Assembly (NCBI RefSeq): GCF_005405925.1
Contig: NZ_BJHV01000001.1
Location: forward strand, 7,502,001-7,566,000
DNA length: 64,000 bases
From: Streptomyces antimycoticus
Lineage (GTDB): Bacteria; Actinomycetota; Actinomycetes; Streptomycetales; Streptomycetaceae
Direction: 5' to 3'
Made by a program: the position numbers and the translations under genes
Notes under the pieces: generated by a model
Told to the model about the DNA's origin: nothing
Database searches by the model: none
Seen by the model: the letters and a program-made list of their open reading frames with translations, nothing else
Shown here: positions 61,324 through 64,000 of the stretch, one piece after another
Layout: the number at the start of each line of letters is the position of its first letter
Numbering within the stretch: position 1 is the first letter of the stretch

Positions 61324-62220
61324 TCACCGGGCCAACGCGAGCAGTTCATCGATCACCGGCTCCTCACCACCGTTACCGAGGTGGGCGACGGCCGCGAACG
61401 GGGCGATCACCTGGCTCCAGGCGTGGAGCCGGCCGCCGTCGAGCCCGCACGCCGCCGCCACGCGCCCGCAGCGGGTCTCGACGCCCTCCAGCCCGGCGCC
61501 GGCCACGACGTAGTCCACAGCGTCGAAGCATGGATCACCCACACATGCCTTCGGATCGATGGCCATCAGACCGCGCTTCGCGCCACCGTCGAGCACGTTG
61601 CCCAGGTGCAGGTCGCCGTGGAGCAACACGGTTGTCGCTTCCGTGTCCAGCAGCCGCTCACACCGCTGGACGGCCCTGTCCCACGCGGTGACATCCATAC
61701 GTGCACTGATCGCAGGCTCGGACAGCCGCCTGCCGACACGGGCGAACGCCTCCTCGCACCGGCCGCGCAGCAGACGCGGCGGCCGTGGGGGCGGAGCGAC
61801 CCCGTGCAACGCGGCGAGCAGCTCCGACCACTGCCCGGGAAGCGAAGCGGCAGGTATGTCCTCCGTCGGCGTTCCGGGCACGACCTCTTCCAGCACCATC
61901 GCGCCCGCGTCCTCGTCGACGGCCAGCACGGCGGGCACCCGGCCCGAGGCGGCGAACCACCCCAACATTCCGACCTGCTCGACCAAAAGGGCCCGATCCG
62001 GGCTGAGCTTCAGCACCGCGGGCGTGCCGTCGGGCCATTGGCACCGCAACGTGACCGACGAGGCACCATCCGGGAGGGATTCACCGAGGGAAAGGTCCCA
62101 ACGGGACGCCAACCGTGCGATCAGGTTCGGTGTGTCAGCGCACCATTCGGCAACCTGTGGACCGAATCGACGAACCAGCCGCGTCGTGACGCTGTCCACA
62201 TCCACCCATCGTCGCTTCAC
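61324..62220 (-). CDS. Aminoglycoside/hydroxyurea phosphotransferase-family kinase
   Basis: An APH-family kinase of 298 residues that resembles the streptomycin-6-phosphotransferase/hydroxyurea type. The Brenner motif is HGDLHLGNVLDGG, and the metal motif AIDPKACVGDPCFD. ATG at 62220 gives MKRRWVDVDSVTTRLVRRFG; an internal GTG is an option. It may phosphorylate an antibiotic or a metabolite. It is enclosed by 22-base inverted repeats and, outside them, 43-base direct repeats, so it looks like an inserted cassette. No transposase or integrase is present. Confidence 0.87.
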   Translation of the reverse strand: MKRRWVDVDSVTTRLVRRFGPQVAEWCADTPNLIARLASRWDLSLGESLPDGASSVTLRCQWPDGTPAVLKLSPDRALLVEQVGMLGWFAASGRVPAVLAVDEDAGAMVLEEVVPGTPTEDIPAASLPGQWSELLAALHGVAPPPRPPRLLRGRCEEAFARVGRRLSEPAISARMDVTAWDRAVQRCERLLDTEATTVLLHGDLHLGNVLDGGAKRGLMAIDPKACVGDPCFDAVDYVVAGAGLEGVETRCGRVAAACGLDGGRLHAWSQVIAPFAAVAHLGNGGEEPVIDELLALAR

Positions 62221-62292
62221 GCGGGTCAGTCCGCCGCTCCCGGCCGTGGCCGTCAGCCACGCCTCCCCAGCCGGTCACGCCTCGGTGGCACG

Positions 62293-62357
62293 CAACCTTC
62301 GATGAGACGGGACAGCCGGTGAGCACCCATGGACCACCCCGGGGACGCGCTCGCGCC
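62293..62357 (+). repeat. Right flank of the APH gene: inverted and direct repeats
   Basis: The right inverted repeat (62293-62314, ending GAGACGGGACA) directly abuts the second 43-base direct repeat (62315-62357), while the left pair is separated by three bases. The outer ends read TGTC...GACA. Confidence 0.92.
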
Positions 62358-62396
62358 AGGGCAGGGCATGACCGCGCGGGGGCGATGTATTAGAGT

Positions 62397-62414
62397 TATC
62401 TCGACATCGAGATA
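62397..62414. promoter_or_regulatory. Palindromic operator before aconitase
   Basis: TATCTCGA-CA-TCGAGATA has perfect 8-base arms and resembles MarR-type operators (TCTTGA/TCAAGA-like). It lies about 135-150 bases upstream of the aconitase start. The regulator is not known from this window. Confidence 0.72.
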
Positions 62415-62443
62415 CCTGCTGGAAGACGCATCGCCGCCCCGTG

Positions 62444-64000
<1,557 letters not shown>

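Noticed and set aside
61235..62357. Simple transposon target-site duplication as the explanation of the 43-base repeats
   Set aside because: Known insertion elements make 2-14 base duplications; 43 bases with three mismatches needs another origin.

Overview
The window is about 72% G+C with strong G/C bias at third codon positions. GTG starts are frequent and neighbouring genes often share 4-base start/stop overlaps. Together with the gene content (a conservon, Hen1-Pnkp, an HTH-MurA fusion, an aconitase behind an iron box) this points to a Streptomyces chromosome or a very close actinomycete. From memory, arcA-argF near one end of a segment and the HTH-MurA/aconitase pair near the other resembles the S. 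coelicolor SCO5975-SCO5999 interval; I could not check this.

Layout. 1-2.8 kb: an OB-fold protein, a DUF3159 membrane protein and two TrkA-type potassium regulators. 3.4-8.8 kb: a six-gene conservon (histidine-kinase-like CvnA, roadblock CvnB, DUF742 CvnC, small GTPase CvnD, two cytochromes P450). It lies between the TrkA pair and a KimA-like potassium permease (8.9-11 kb), followed by an RNA methyltransferase. 12.5-19 kb: an enoyl-CoA hydratase relic, membrane and MMPL proteins, an AAA-type ATPase overlapping a MazG-like pyrophosphohydrolase. 19.4-26.2 kb: a DUF6099 protein, an F420-type oxidoreductase, a homocysteine methyltransferase and the Hen1-Pnkp RNA-repair pair. 26.3-30.9 kb: an MFS relic, a Crp-type regulator and an unrecognised two-gene unit (P-loop-like repeat protein plus tail-anchored partner). 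31-35.7 kb: arginine deiminase, ornithine carbamoyltransferase, an anti-sigma-type ATPase and a membrane protein.

35.7-49.3 kb is a complete alpha-galactoside utilisation locus on the minus strand. A secreted GH27 alpha-galactosidase, a sugar ABC importer, a cytoplasmic GH36 alpha-galactosidase and a De Ley-Doudoroff-type galactose pathway (dehydrogenase, lactonase, galactonate dehydratase, KDGal kinase, KDPGal aldolase, plus an aldose epimerase) are present with a GntR regulator. Two promoters share the same AT-rich element next to a TTGAC -35 box. 49.6-58 kb is an accessory stretch of short-chain reductases, SRPBCC proteins, a hydrolase and three regulators with clear palindromic operators. 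58.2-64 kb holds the HTH-MurA fusion, a short Uma2-like gene, a LysR regulator, an aminoglycoside-phosphotransferase-like gene framed by inverted and direct repeats, and the start of aconitase behind a probable DmdR/IdeR iron box.

Two sequence-wide patterns stand out. First, at least six otherwise conserved reading frames break by one missing base inside a G or C run, which looks more like sequence error than gene death. Second, tandem repeats are abundant: several lie in-frame inside genes, and four start in the last codons of a gene and copy its stop codon downstream.
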